A stretch of DNA of 7,497 bases from Cyanobium sp. (GTDB taxonomy: Bacteria > Cyanobacteriota > Cyanobacteriia > PCC-6307 > Cyanobiaceae). The stretch's first letter is position 1. The number at the start of each line of letters is the position of its first letter. Below the pieces are notes generated by a model. The model searched no databases, was not told the origin of the DNA, and saw only the letters and a program-made list of their open reading frames with translations. Where the stretch lies: the NCBI GenBank assembly GCA_014191535.1, contig BJHC01000065.1, positions 1 through 7,497 on the forward strand. Reading direction: 5' to 3'. Both the position numbers and the translations under genes were made by a program. Positions 1-6,226 of the stretch are shown piece by piece.

Positions 1-1608
1 GGGGCGGCACCCGATCTGGCATCGCTTTGGGATGGGCTGCAGGAGGAGCTGGCCAGCGCCGGAGCCACCGCCACGCCGGAAGCCCACCTGTGGGGCGACG
101 CCGTGCCACGGCGCCAGCGCCCCTGGCTGCAGCAGCCGGTGTTTCAGGACTACCGCAGTGAAACGGAGCTGCTGCGCTACATCCAGCGGTTGGTGTCCCG
201 CGATTTCTCCCTGGTGCACGGGATGATCCCGCTCGGCAGTTGCACCATGAAGCTGAATGCGGCGGCGGAGCTGCAGCCGGTGAGCTGGCCCGCCTTCGCC
301 CAGCTGCATCCGTTTGCGCCTCCCGCCCAGAGCGCCGGCTATCGCCGTCTCGTGGGCGATCTGGAGCAATGGTTGGCGGCGCTCACTGGCTTTGCCGGGG
401 TCTCCCTGCAGCCCAACGCCGGCTCCCAGGGGGAGTACGCCGGCCTGCTGGTGATCCGCGCCTGGCACCGCAGCCGCGGTGACCATCAGCGCCGCATCTG
501 TCTGATCCCCACCAGTGCCCATGGCACCAACCCCGCCAGCGCCGTGATGGCGGGCATGCAGGTGGTGCCCGTGGCCTGCGATGAGCAGGGCAACATCGAT
601 CGGGCCGACCTGGAGGCCAAGGCCCAGGCCCACGCCGCGGACCTGGCGGCCCTGATGGTGACCTACCCCTCCACCCATGGGGTGTTTGAGGAGGGGATCC
701 GGGAGATCTGCGCGTTGGTGCACCGCTGCGGCGGCCAGGTGTACCTCGATGGCGCCAACCTCAACGCCCAGGTGGGGCTGGCCAAGCCGGGCCTGTATGG
801 CGCCGATGTGTGCCACCTCAACCTGCACAAAACCTTCTGCATCCCCCATGGCGGCGGCGGCCCGGGGGTGGGGCCGATCGCGGTGGCCGAGCATCTGCTG
901 CCCTTCCTGCCCGGCCACCCCCTGGCCCAGGGCTGTGGCGGTGGAGAACCGATCGGGCCGGTGTCAGCGGCCCCCTGGGGCAGCGCCAGCATCCTGCCGA
1001 TCAGCTGGATGTACATCCGCATGATGGGCGGCGCCGGGTTGCGCCAGGCCAGCGCCGTGGCCCTGTTGGCGGCCAACTGGCTGGCGGAGCAACTGGAGCC
1101 CCATTTCCCCGTGCTTTACCGCGGCGCCAATGGCCGGGTTGCCCATGAATGCATCCTCGATCTGCGGCCCCTGCGCCGCAGCGCTGGGTTGGAGGTGGAC
1201 GACCTGGCCAAGCGGTTGATGGATTACGGCTTCCATGCCCCCACCGTGAGCTGGCCCGTGGCCGGCACCGTGATGGTGGAGCCCACCGAGAGCGAGGCGC
1301 TGCCGGAGTTGGAGCGGTTTGTGGCGGCGATGACGGCGATTCGCGCTGAGGTCGCCGCCATCGAGGCGGGCCGCTGCGACCCCCAGAACAACCCGCTTAA
1401 GCGCGCCCCCCACACCCTGGCCGCCGTCACCGCCGATGCCTGGGACCGTCCCTACAGCCGCCAGCAAGCGGGTTTCCCCGCCGGGGAGGGGCAGCTGGCC
1501 GGCAAGTTGTGGCCCGCCGTGGCCCGCATCGACAACGCCTACGGCGATCGCAACCTGGTGTGCACCTGTCCTTCGGTGGAGGAGCTGGCGCTGGCGACAG
1601 CCGCCTGA
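1..1608 (+). CDS. gcvP: Glycine dehydrogenase (decarboxylating), P-protein, C-terminal part; 5' end outside window
   Basis: This is the pyridoxal-phosphate subunit of the glycine cleavage system. It decarboxylates glycine and passes the aminomethyl group to the lipoyl arm of GcvH; in cyanobacteria this serves photorespiratory glycine and one-carbon supply. The reading frame is open from base 1, giving 535 codons to the TGA at 1606-1608. Visible P-protein motifs, in fragment numbering, are [14 protein letters not shown] near residue 74, STHGVFEEG near 224, [13 protein letters not shown] near 247, and [18 protein letters not shown]. The cofactor lysine in the last motif is codon 277 (bases 829-831). 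About 258 residues follow it, as expected for a one-chain P-protein of 950-1000 residues, so roughly the first 430 residues are missing because of the window edge, not a mutation. The first in-frame GTG in the window (103) is internal and not a real start. One HIP1 octamer lies near the 3' end. A terminator-like hairpin follows 22 bases after the stop. Confidence 0.97.
   Translation, partial: GAAPDLASLWDGLQEELASAGATATPEAHLWGDAVPRRQRPWLQQPVFQDYRSETELLRYIQRLVSRDFSLVHGMIPLGSCTMKLNAAAELQPVSWPAFAQLHPFAPPAQSAGYRRLVGDLEQWLAALTGFAGVSLQPNAGSQGEYAGLLVIRAWHRSRGDHQRRICLIPTSAHGTNPASAVMAGMQVVPVACDEQGNIDRADLEAKAQAHAADLAALMVTYPSTHGVFEEGIREICALVHRCGGQVYLDGANLNAQVGLAKPGLYGADVCHLNLHKTFCIPHGGGGPGVGPIAVAEHLLPFLPGHPLAQGCGGGEPIGPVSAAPWGSASILPISWMYIRMMGGAGLRQASAVALLAANWLAEQLEPHFPVLYRGANGRVAHECILDLRPLRRSAGLEVDDLAKRLMDYGFHAPTVSWPVAGTVMVEPTESEALPELERFVAAMTAIRAEVAAIEAGRCDPQNNPLKRAPHTLAAVTADAWDRPYSRQQAGFPAGEGQLAGKLWPAVARIDNAYGDRNLVCTCPSVEELALATAA
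1544..1551. repeat. HIP1 octamer GCGATCGC (copy 1, in gcvP)
   Basis: Exact GCGATCGC palindrome inside the gcvP coding sequence. HIP1 is a highly over-represented palindrome in many cyanobacterial genomes and supports the taxonomic call. Confidence 0.8.
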
Positions 1609-1627
1609 GGGCCTGGTTGGTTGCAGC

Positions 1628-1655
1628 TTGCGCCTTCGTTTCAGGCGTTTATATT
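1628..1655 (+). promoter_or_regulatory. Possible sigma-70-type promoter overlapping the gcvP terminator
   Basis: TATATT at 1650-1655 matches the TATAAT -10 consensus at five of six bases. A weak -35 candidate, TTGCGC (1628-1633), lies 16 bases upstream. Transcription would begin near 1662 and give the 1758 gene a leader of about 95 bases. It would also start downstream of the ATG at 1658, which argues against the 35-codon ORF being read from this promoter. This is pattern matching in one of the few AT-rich spots of the window. Confidence 0.3.
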
Positions 1656-1656
1656 T
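1630..1656 (+). terminator. Probable intrinsic terminator of gcvP
   Basis: CGCCT (1631-1635) pairs with AGGCG (1643-1647) across a 7-base loop, with a G-U pair extending the base, followed directly by TTTATATTT. It begins 22 bases after the gcvP stop on the same strand. The stem is short and the U-tract is interrupted by two A residues, so termination may be partial. The tract also contains TATATT, which could serve as a -10 box for the next gene. Confidence 0.55.
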
Positions 1657-1657
1657 C

Positions 1658-1765
1658 ATGCGCTCAGGGAATTTGCTGAATTTCTTTCGGCAAATGCTCT
1701 TGCAACAACAGCAAAATCTGCTGCAACTGCAGGCATCACTGCAGGCCGGCCATTCAAATGAGTGA
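1658..1765 (+). CDS. Possible 35-residue leucine-zipper-like peptide
   Basis: A short ORF begins ATG CGC TCA and ends TGA at 1763-1765, overlapping the start of the next gene (1758) by 8 bases in ATGAGTGA, a typical translational-coupling arrangement. The peptide is rich in Leu (8) and Gln (8). Leucines fall at residues 7, 14, 21 and 28, an exact heptad spacing, with Phe10 and Leu24 also on the hydrophobic face, so an amphipathic coiled coil is plausible. Against it, there is no good Shine-Dalgarno sequence. Third-position G+C is only about 56 percent by my count, well below neighbouring genes. The start lies directly after a terminator-like hairpin, and the DNA also folds into a 10-bp hairpin (1671-1695). 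It may instead be an untranslated leader. No family is recognised. Confidence 0.3.
   Translation: MRSGNLLNFFRQMLLQQQQNLLQLQASLQAGHSNE
1671..1695 (+). other. 10-bp hairpin in the leader upstream of the 1758 gene
   Basis: ATTTGCTGAA (1671-1680) pairs with TTCGGCAAAT (1686-1695) over ten consecutive positions, including one G-U pair, around a 5-base loop (1681-1685). It lies 15 bases beyond the U-tract of the gcvP terminator and 62 bases before the ATG at 1758. No U-run follows, so it is not an ordinary terminator. It could be a leader structure, an RNA-processing site or, as near-palindromic DNA, a protein-binding site. The pairing is seen directly; any role is inferred. Confidence 0.5.
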
Positions 1766-2027
1766 CGACACCCTGGGTTTGATTGACGCCAAGCGGTCCG
1801 GCGCGGATGCCGGTGACGCCGCCGGCAAGCCCCAGGCCTCGCTCCAGCTGCCCACCCTGCCTGAGGGTCAGACCCTGCGGGTTGAGGGCACCAACGTGGT
1901 GCGCGTGCCCTTCGGCGTGCGCCGTCCGCTGCGCACCCGCCCGGCGCGCCCCGAGCACTGGGCCACCCTGGTACTTCCCTTCCAGGCGGGCGGCTCCTCC
2001 CCCACGCCACCGCCCCAGGCGGCCTGA
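1758..2027 (+). CDS. Hypothetical protein, 89 residues
   Basis: I recognise no family. The ORF has strongly G/C-ending codons like its neighbours and runs from ATG at 1758 to TGA at 2025-2027. The protein has an acidic, Ala/Gly-rich start (residues 1-25), a central part with alternating hydrophobic and charged residues that looks beta-rich (about 35-75, including TLRVEGTNVVRVPFGVRRP and HWATLVLPF), and a Pro/Ala/Ser-rich tail. There is no signal peptide or membrane segment, so it is probably cytosolic. The ribosome-binding site is poor: the nearest AGG is about 12 bases upstream. Coupling to the overlapping 35-codon ORF, or a leader-controlled start, is therefore possible. It lies 149 bases after gcvP in the same direction, but the hairpin at 1630-1656 suggests at least partly separate transcription. 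Confidence 0.65.
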   Translation: MSDDTLGLIDAKRSGADAGDAAGKPQASLQLPTLPEGQTLRVEGTNVVRVPFGVRRPLRTRPARPEHWATLVLPFQAGGSSPTPPPQAA

Positions 2028-2057
2028 GCTGTTCAGCCCTCCCGCGTTCAGCTGGCC
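2021..2057. terminator. Possible bidirectional hairpin between convergent genes
   Basis: GGCC (2021-2024) and AGCTG (2027-2031) pair with CAGCT (2049-2053) and GGCC (2054-2057), leaving a 2-base bulge and a 17-base loop. It spans the 20-base gap between the convergent stops of the 89- and 67-residue genes. It has no T-run on either strand, and its arms lie partly in coding sequence, so a terminator role is only suggested by position. Confidence 0.25.
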
Positions 2058-2251
2058 TGATCCAGGCGCCAGTCGATGAGGGCTTTGACGTCATCCACCG
2101 AGCTGGCCGGTGCCCGGAAGGGCAGCTGTTGCATGGGGCTGCGCTCCGGGCGCACCAGCCAGGTGAGGTCGTTCTGTGGGATGAGCACGAAGCCCCGGTA
2201 GCGCACCGCCCAGCGTTGGTGGATGGTGCTGCTGCTGGTGGCGGTGCCCAT
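2048..2251 (-). CDS. Hypothetical small protein, 67 residues
   Basis: The start is the ATG at 2251. An in-frame TGA lies two codons upstream, so it cannot begin earlier, and GGTGAG is very close to the start codon. After a Ser/Thr-rich N-terminus the sequence reads as a compact domain. WAVRYRGFVLIPQNDLTWLV (residues 14-33) looks like paired beta strands. It is followed by RPERSPMQQLPFRAP and an amphipathic helix, VDDVKALIDWRLDQ. This pattern (a short beta part ending in a DVKALIDWRL-type helix) resembles small uncharacterised picocyanobacterial proteins as I recall them, but I cannot name a family. There is no signal peptide or membrane span. It lies 237 bases downstream of flv1 in the same direction, far enough to expect its own promoter, with dyad-symmetric sites in between. 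It faces the 89-residue gene tail to tail. Confidence 0.7.
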   Translation of the reverse strand: MGTATSSSTIHQRWAVRYRGFVLIPQNDLTWLVRPERSPMQQLPFRAPASSVDDVKALIDWRLDQAS

Positions 2252-2332
2252 GGCTCACCGGAATGGCTGAATGCCGTCATTTGAGCGGCTGGAGGCCCCA
2301 TCTCCGGCAGATTTCTTTTTTCTTCCGCTGGA

Positions 2333-2351
2333 TGTAACTGCGGCGGTTACA
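2333..2351. promoter_or_regulatory. Dyad TGTAAC-N7-GTTACA, candidate operator
   Basis: TGTAAC (2333-2338) and GTTACA (2346-2351) form a perfect 6-bp inverted repeat with a 7-base spacer. It lies about 82 bases upstream of the 67-residue gene, in non-coding DNA. The spacing between GTA and TAC is 11 bases, not the 8 of the NtcA consensus, so NtcA is not supported. A dimeric regulator site is possible but unproven. Confidence 0.35.
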
Positions 2352-2422
2352 CCTCATCAATGGCTTGGTGGAGCTCCTGACCTGAACTGGCTTTTGATCG
2401 GTTTTTGCGATCCCATGACCTG

Positions 2423-2436
2423 TCAGCACTTGCTGA
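2423..2436. promoter_or_regulatory. Dyad TCAGCA-CT-TGCTGA in the flv1 3' intergenic region
   Basis: A perfect 6-bp inverted repeat with a 2-base centre, 53 bases downstream of the flv1 stop. No T-run follows on the minus strand, so it is not a standard terminator. With the 2333-2351 dyad it is one of the few ordered elements in the 237 bases between flv1 and the 67-residue gene (2252-2488). Otherwise that stretch shows lower G+C and no convincing gene. Confidence 0.3.
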
Positions 2437-2488
2437 TGATCGTTAGAGCCACGGGGCTGACGCGTCGCCGGGTTGAGGCCTCGGCCTC

Positions 2489-4339
2489 TCAGTAGTTGGC
2501 GCCACTGCGGCGCTGGTGCACGGCGGTGGTGGCCGCGGCGTCGAGCAGGGCACCCGCCTCCGCCTGGGCATAAATCAGCCAGTGGTCGCCGCATTCCATC
2601 CGTTGCTTCACCTGGCACTCCAGCCAGGCCACGGCCTCCGGCAGTACCGGCTGGCCAGCGGGGCTTTGCTCCAGGTTCAGCCCGGCGAAGCGGTCGGCAC
2701 CGGGGGCGAAGGGTTGCAGGAACTGCTTCATCGGCCCGCTCTCCCGCCCCGCCGCCAGCACGTTGAGGGCAAACACATCCCCCACGTGCAGCAGGGCCTC
2801 CACGGCGCGGTCCCTGGCCACGGCGACTGTCAGGCCGGGGGGGCTGAAGCTGGCCTGGCTCACCCAGCTGGCCACCATGGCGCCGCTGAGCCGGGACTCG
2901 CCGCTCCCTTTCACGGTGGTGAGCACGCACAGGGATCCCACCACGCGGCCGAGGGCTTGCACCGCCGGATTGCTGCGGCTTTCGTTCAGGCCACCGCCGC
3001 TGCTGCGGCGTTGCTGGCGCCGTTGTTCCGCCTGCAGGCTGCGGCCCAGGGCGGTTCCCGTTTCCTCGCAGGTTTTGAGGGTGGCGGCATCGGGGCTGAA
3101 CTTCACCTTGATCGGCTCAAAGGCGAAGCGGAATCCGCCATCCCGCAGCTTGGTTTCCAGCAGCTCGAGCGCTTCACCGCTCCAGCCAAAGCTGCCGAAC
3201 ACCCCCACCGGCTTGGCGCGATCGCCCTCCGCCAGCAGGGTGCCGAGGGCCGACACGATCGGCGTCGGGGCATGGCCGCCAAGGGTGGGGGAGCCGATCA
3301 GCACCGCATCGCAACCGCGGATCGCCTCCAGCAGTTTCTCCGCCGGCGTGAACTCGCAGTTGATGCTCTCCACCCGCACCCCCGTGCGCGCCACCCCCTG
3401 GGCCAGGGCATCGGCGATGGCGGCGGTGTTGCCGTAGGCGCTGGCGAACAGCAGGGCCACCGAGAGCTTGGCCCGCTCCTGGGCCGCGCCCCAGCGGCGG
3501 TAGTCCGTCAGCAGGCTGCGCCAGCTCTCGCTGATGGCGGGGCCATGGCCCGGGGCGATGGTGCGGATCGGCAGTTCATCCACGCGGTTGAGCACGGCCT
3601 CCACCTGCCGGGCCATCGGCGCCATCAGGCAGTCGTAGAAGTAGCGGCGGTCCTCCTCGGTGCTGCTGCGGTTGGCTTCGGCCCAGTCGCTGCTGCAGAG
3701 GTGAGCGGCAAAGAACTTGCCGCTCATCAACAGGCCGGTGCGCTCTTCAAAGGCCATCAGGCTCCCCGGCCAACGGGGCGTGGGGGCGGGGTAGAGGCAG
3801 AGGCGGAAGCCATGGGCCAGGGGGCGGCAGCCCTCCTGTTTGACCACATCGATCGGGGGCAGGGCCGGCAGCTCCACGGCTGCCGCGGTCGCCTCGGGCC
3901 CTGTGGGGCGTTGCTGGCTCCAGAGGTCCTGCAGCAGGCGCGCACCGGCGTTGGAGGCCACCAACATCAGCGCTGGCCACTGCGCCGCCAGCCGCCGCAG
4001 CAGGGCCACCCGGTTGGGGTTCACGTGCCCCACGATCACCTTCAGTTCTGCTTCCGCCGGCACCAGGGCTGCCAATTGCTCCAGATAGGGCTCGGCGAAG
4101 GAGTCGCCGGGGGGGTGCACCAGCACCGGCGGCACCGCCCTGCCGGCCGCTGTCGTGCCGGCGGTGAACAGGAAGCTGTTGGCGCTGGTGCCCCGCTCCA
4201 GGCCGTATTCCACTTCGAAGCGCAGCCGCCGCGGACTCAGCCCCCGCAGGCAGATCAGCCCCGGTTCGATCGGGATCTGGATGACGGTGCGCGCGGCGCT
4301 GGCGGCAGGGCTGACCGCAGGGCTGCTACTGGCGCCCAT
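2489..4339 (-). CDS. flv1: C-type flavodiiron protein Flv1 (degenerate diiron site), O2-reducing partner of Flv3
   Basis: With Flv3 this protein reduces O2 to water using photosynthetic electrons, a cytosolic sink protecting photosystem I (known for the family). At 616 residues it has three domains. These are a metallo-beta-lactamase-like core (about 25-285), a flavodoxin domain starting at LLFASAYGNTAAIADAL (about 291-435), and, after a basic/Gly linker (436-455), a flavin-reductase domain (about 456-610). The diiron ligands are largely lost. The HxExDH motif reads H105-V-N-P-N-R110, the next His is Arg189 in TPRW, the Asp is Lys208, and only H105 and H265 (GHGP) remain. That loss is typical of Flv1/Flv2, and the pairing with a ligand-complete Flv3 points to Flv1. 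The start ATG at 4339 shares its A with the flv3 stop (TGATG), with GGGGAA upstream, so translation is probably coupled. Insertions around residues 60-80 and 141-160 give a somewhat long protein. Confidence 0.93.
   Translation of the reverse strand: MGASSSPAVSPAASAARTVIQIPIEPGLICLRGLSPRRLRFEVEYGLERGTSANSFLFTAGTTAAGRAVPPVLVHPPGDSFAEPYLEQLAALVPAEAELKVIVGHVNPNRVALLRRLAAQWPALMLVASNAGARLLQDLWSQQRPTGPEATAAAVELPALPPIDVVKQEGCRPLAHGFRLCLYPAPTPRWPGSLMAFEERTGLLMSGKFFAAHLCSSDWAEANRSSTEEDRRYFYDCLMAPMARQVEAVLNRVDELPIRTIAPGHGPAISESWRSLLTDYRRWGAAQERAKLSVALLFASAYGNTAAIADALAQGVARTGVRVESINCEFTPAEKLLEAIRGCDAVLIGSPTLGGHAPTPIVSALGTLLAEGDRAKPVGVFGSFGWSGEALELLETKLRDGGFRFAFEPIKVKFSPDAATLKTCEETGTALGRSLQAEQRRQQRRSSGGGLNESRSNPAVQALGRVVGSLCVLTTVKGSGESRLSGAMVASWVSQASFSPPGLTVAVARDRAVEALLHVGDVFALNVLAAGRESGPMKQFLQPFAPGADRFAGLNLEQSPAGQPVLPEAVAWLECQVKQRMECGDHWLIYAQAEAGALLDAAATTAVHQRRSGANY
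2847..2882. repeat. 36-bp exact repeat, flv1 copy
   Basis: These 36 bases in the flv1 flavin-reductase domain are identical, in the same orientation, to 4700-4735 in flv3. They encode the shared peptide MVASWVSQASF. The flanking sequence diverges at both ends. Confidence 0.85.
3218..3225. repeat. HIP1 octamer GCGATCGC (copy 2, in flv1)
   Basis: Exact HIP1 palindrome within the flavodoxin-domain part of flv1. Confidence 0.8.
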
Positions 4340-6075
4340 CAGTAGTGGTTCCCCACTTTGCGGTGGTGCACCGCAGTGGTTGCCTCCGTATCGGAGACAT
4401 TGCCCTGCTCCACCTCGGCATAGATGATCCAGTGGTCCGGACCTTCCATCCGTTGCTGCACCCGGCAGCCCAGGAAGGCCAGGGCATCCCCCAGCACCGG
4501 GCCGCCGCTGGCGACGCCGTCGAGCACGTTGACGCCGGCGAAGCGATCGGCGCCCGGGGGGAAGCGCTTGAGGAAATGGCGCAGCAGGGGTTGGTGGTTG
4601 TCGTCCCGCAGGATGTTGAGCACGAAGCGGTCCCCCACCTGCAGCAGGGCTTCGATGGCACGGTCTTTGGCCACGGCCACCGTGATCCCCGGCGGTTCAA
4701 AGCTGGCCTGGCTCACCCAGCTGGCCACCATGGCGGAGGCCCGTTCCTCCTGTCGGGCGGTCACCACGTACAGCCCGCCGGAGAGACGACCCAGGGCCTT
4801 GTCCAGGTCGCCGTCGAGGGCCTTCATCGCGGCGATGGTTTTGTCGCGGGTCAGCAGTTGGCCCAGGTCGGTGCCGGCCTCCTCGCAGCGTTGATAGTCG
4901 TTGCCGTCGGGCACCTGGCGAACGCGCAGCGGTTCGAAGGCTTCCTTCTGCCCGAGGCTGCGCAGGCGGCTGGCCACGGTGTCGATCGGCTCATCGTTGC
5001 CGCCGAAGGCGTCGTAGGTGGCCACCCATTGCTTCGGTTGCAGGGCCGCCAGCAGGGTGCCGATGGAGGCCTGCAGCTCGGCATCGGGATTGGCGGGCCA
5101 GGTGGGCACCACCACGGCATTGGCTTCGCCGATCAGGGCGCTCAATTCCTGGGGGTCAGTGGCGCGGAGATCCACCAGTTGCACCTGGGCCTCCGCCTTG
5201 CCGATGCCGCGGGCGATGGCCTGGCTGAGGCGATCGCAGAAGCCGTATTGGCTCACATAACAAACCGCCGCATAGGCCTCGCCCTTGCTGCGGCCTTCAC
5301 TCCAGTCGCGGTAGTCCGACAGCCAGAGGCCGAGGTGATGGCGCAGCAGGGGGCCATGGCCCACGGCGATGGTGTTGAGGGCCGGCAGGGCGTCCATGCG
5401 CTTCATCGCCTGCAGCACGCTGCGGGCGTTGGGTCCCATCAGGCAGTCGTAGTAGAAGCGGAAATCCGGAGCGATGGCGCCGGCATCCACATCAAAGACG
5501 TCGTCGGAGCAGTAGTGCAGGCCGAAGGCGTCGCAGGTGTAGAGGATGCCGGTGCCGTGGTCGAACGAAAAAATCGTGTCCGGCCAGTGCAGATTCGGGG
5601 CACTCAGAAACTCGAAGCGGTGGGCCACGCCGCTGTCGGGGTTGGTGCCCAGATCCAGTTCATCGCCGCTTTTCACGGCCCGGCTCTTGAAGGGGCGGTG
5701 CACCTGGTTTTCCAGGAACTGCAGCGCCACCTTGGAACCCACGATTTCGAGCTCGGGGTTGAGGTCGATCAGGTGGCCGATCAGGCCGGAGTGGTCGGGT
5801 TCGGTGTGGCTGACGATCAGGTGATCGATGGCCTTCGGATCGATCTGGCCCTGCAGCAGCGGCAGCCAGGTGGCCTCGAACTTGAGATGGCTGCTGTCGA
5901 TCAGGGCGGTGCGCTCGCCACGCACCAGGAAGCTGTTGTAGGTGGTGCCGTTGCGCAGGCCGAACTCGATGTCGAAACGGCTGCGGTCCCAGTCCAGTGA
6001 GCGGATCGTGGTGGTGTCCGCGGCGATGGGCTCGCATTGGAGGCTGAGGCGGCCAGCCTTGGGTTGATCAGCCAT
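4339..6075 (-). CDS. flv3: C-type flavodiiron protein Flv3, O2-reducing partner of Flv1
   Basis: Catalytic partner of Flv1 in light-driven O2 reduction to water. Counting from the ATG at 6075 it has 578 residues. The diiron core (about 10-260) has all canonical ligands: H90, E92, D94 and H95 in SHTEPDHSG, H163 in NLHW, D182 in CDAFG and H240 in VGHGP. A flavodoxin domain follows (about 268-410; the FMN-loop motif reads YVSQYGFCDRL). Last is a flavin-reductase domain (about 422-575; ASAMVASWVSQASF, GADRFAGVN). Ligand completeness and close similarity to known Flv3 (IRSLDWDRSRFDIEFGLRNG, residues 24-43) separate it from Flv1. The GTG at 6123 adds 16 residues and has a partial Shine-Dalgarno (AAGGGG, 5 bases away). 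I prefer 6075 because Flv3 proteins I recall start about 15 residues before RLS, but 6123 remains possible. The stop overlaps the flv1 start by one base. The Hsp20 terminator lies upstream, so a separate promoter is expected in about 6076-6165; I could not identify it. Confidence 0.95.
   Translation of the reverse strand: MADQPKAGRLSLQCEPIAADTTTIRSLDWDRSRFDIEFGLRNGTTYNSFLVRGERTALIDSSHLKFEATWLPLLQGQIDPKAIDHLIVSHTEPDHSGLIGHLIDLNPELEIVGSKVALQFLENQVHRPFKSRAVKSGDELDLGTNPDSGVAHRFEFLSAPNLHWPDTIFSFDHGTGILYTCDAFGLHYCSDDVFDVDAGAIAPDFRFYYDCLMGPNARSVLQAMKRMDALPALNTIAVGHGPLLRHHLGLWLSDYRDWSEGRSKGEAYAAVCYVSQYGFCDRLSQAIARGIGKAEAQVQLVDLRATDPQELSALIGEANAVVVPTWPANPDAELQASIGTLLAALQPKQWVATYDAFGGNDEPIDTVASRLRSLGQKEAFEPLRVRQVPDGNDYQRCEEAGTDLGQLLTRDKTIAAMKALDGDLDKALGRLSGGLYVVTARQEERASAMVASWVSQASFEPPGITVAVAKDRAIEALLQVGDRFVLNILRDDNHQPLLRHFLKRFPPGADRFAGVNVLDGVASGGPVLGDALAFLGCRVQQRMEGPDHWIIYAEVEQGNVSDTEATTAVHHRKVGNHY
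4700..4735. repeat. 36-bp exact repeat, flv3 copy
   Basis: Second copy of the 36-base stretch at 2847-2882, in the matching position of the flv3 flavin-reductase domain. The two copies are in direct orientation and about 1.85 kb apart. Confidence 0.85.
5230..5237. repeat. HIP1 octamer GCGATCGC (copy 3, in flv3)
   Basis: Exact HIP1 palindrome within the flavodoxin-domain part of flv3. Confidence 0.8.
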
Positions 6076-6165
6076 GGGGACCCAGCGCAGTCGCGGCACG
6101 TGGGGCAACTGTAGGTAGGTCACCGGGGCCCCTTGGCCGGAGCCCGCTCGGGCCGCGTGGGCAGC

Positions 6166-6193
6166 AAAAGACCCCGACGTTGCCGCCGGGGCC
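6166..6193 (-). terminator. Intrinsic terminator of the Hsp20 gene
   Basis: In minus-strand RNA, 6193-6184 pairs with 6179-6170 to give a 10-bp GC-rich stem (two G-U pairs) closed by a GCAA tetraloop, followed immediately by UUUU (6169-6166). It lies 34 bases after the Hsp20 stop and insulates flv3 from it. The U-run is short, but the stem and GNRA loop make this the clearest terminator in the window. Confidence 0.8.
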
Positions 6194-6226
6194 TGGTCCC
6201 GTCCTCTGATGGTGTGTGGTCTGGGA

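Noticed and set aside
1609..1757. Glycine riboswitch between gcvP and the next gene
   Set aside because: Considered because of gcvP, but I see no tandem aptamer-like pattern. The hairpins present are simple stems, and the region lies downstream of gcvP, not upstream.
964..2301. Minus-strand ORF of 445 codons antisense to gcvP and the 89-residue gene
   Set aside because: It runs through the gcvP coding region and the intergenic leader with low-complexity Arg/Pro/Gly sequence. GcvP on the other strand is certain.
2333..2351. NtcA binding site
   Set aside because: The GTA and TAC halves are separated by 11 bases, not 8, so the site does not match the NtcA consensus.
2271..2495. + strand ORF of 74 codons in the flv1 downstream gap
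   Set aside because: No ribosome-binding site, no recognised family, and it overlaps the flv1 3' end. The translation does not look like a folded domain. Conservation would be needed to revive it.
2516..4345. Long + strand ORF (609 codons) antisense to flv1
   Set aside because: Same shadow effect: the composition is His/Gln/Gly/Arg-rich with no domain, and it lies opposite a clear Flv1.
4345..6000. Long + strand ORF (551 codons) antisense to flv3
   Set aside because: It mirrors flv3 and is rich in His, Gln, Gly and Ala, as expected from the complement of GC-rich codons. It has no recognisable domain, while the minus strand encodes an unmistakable Flv3.
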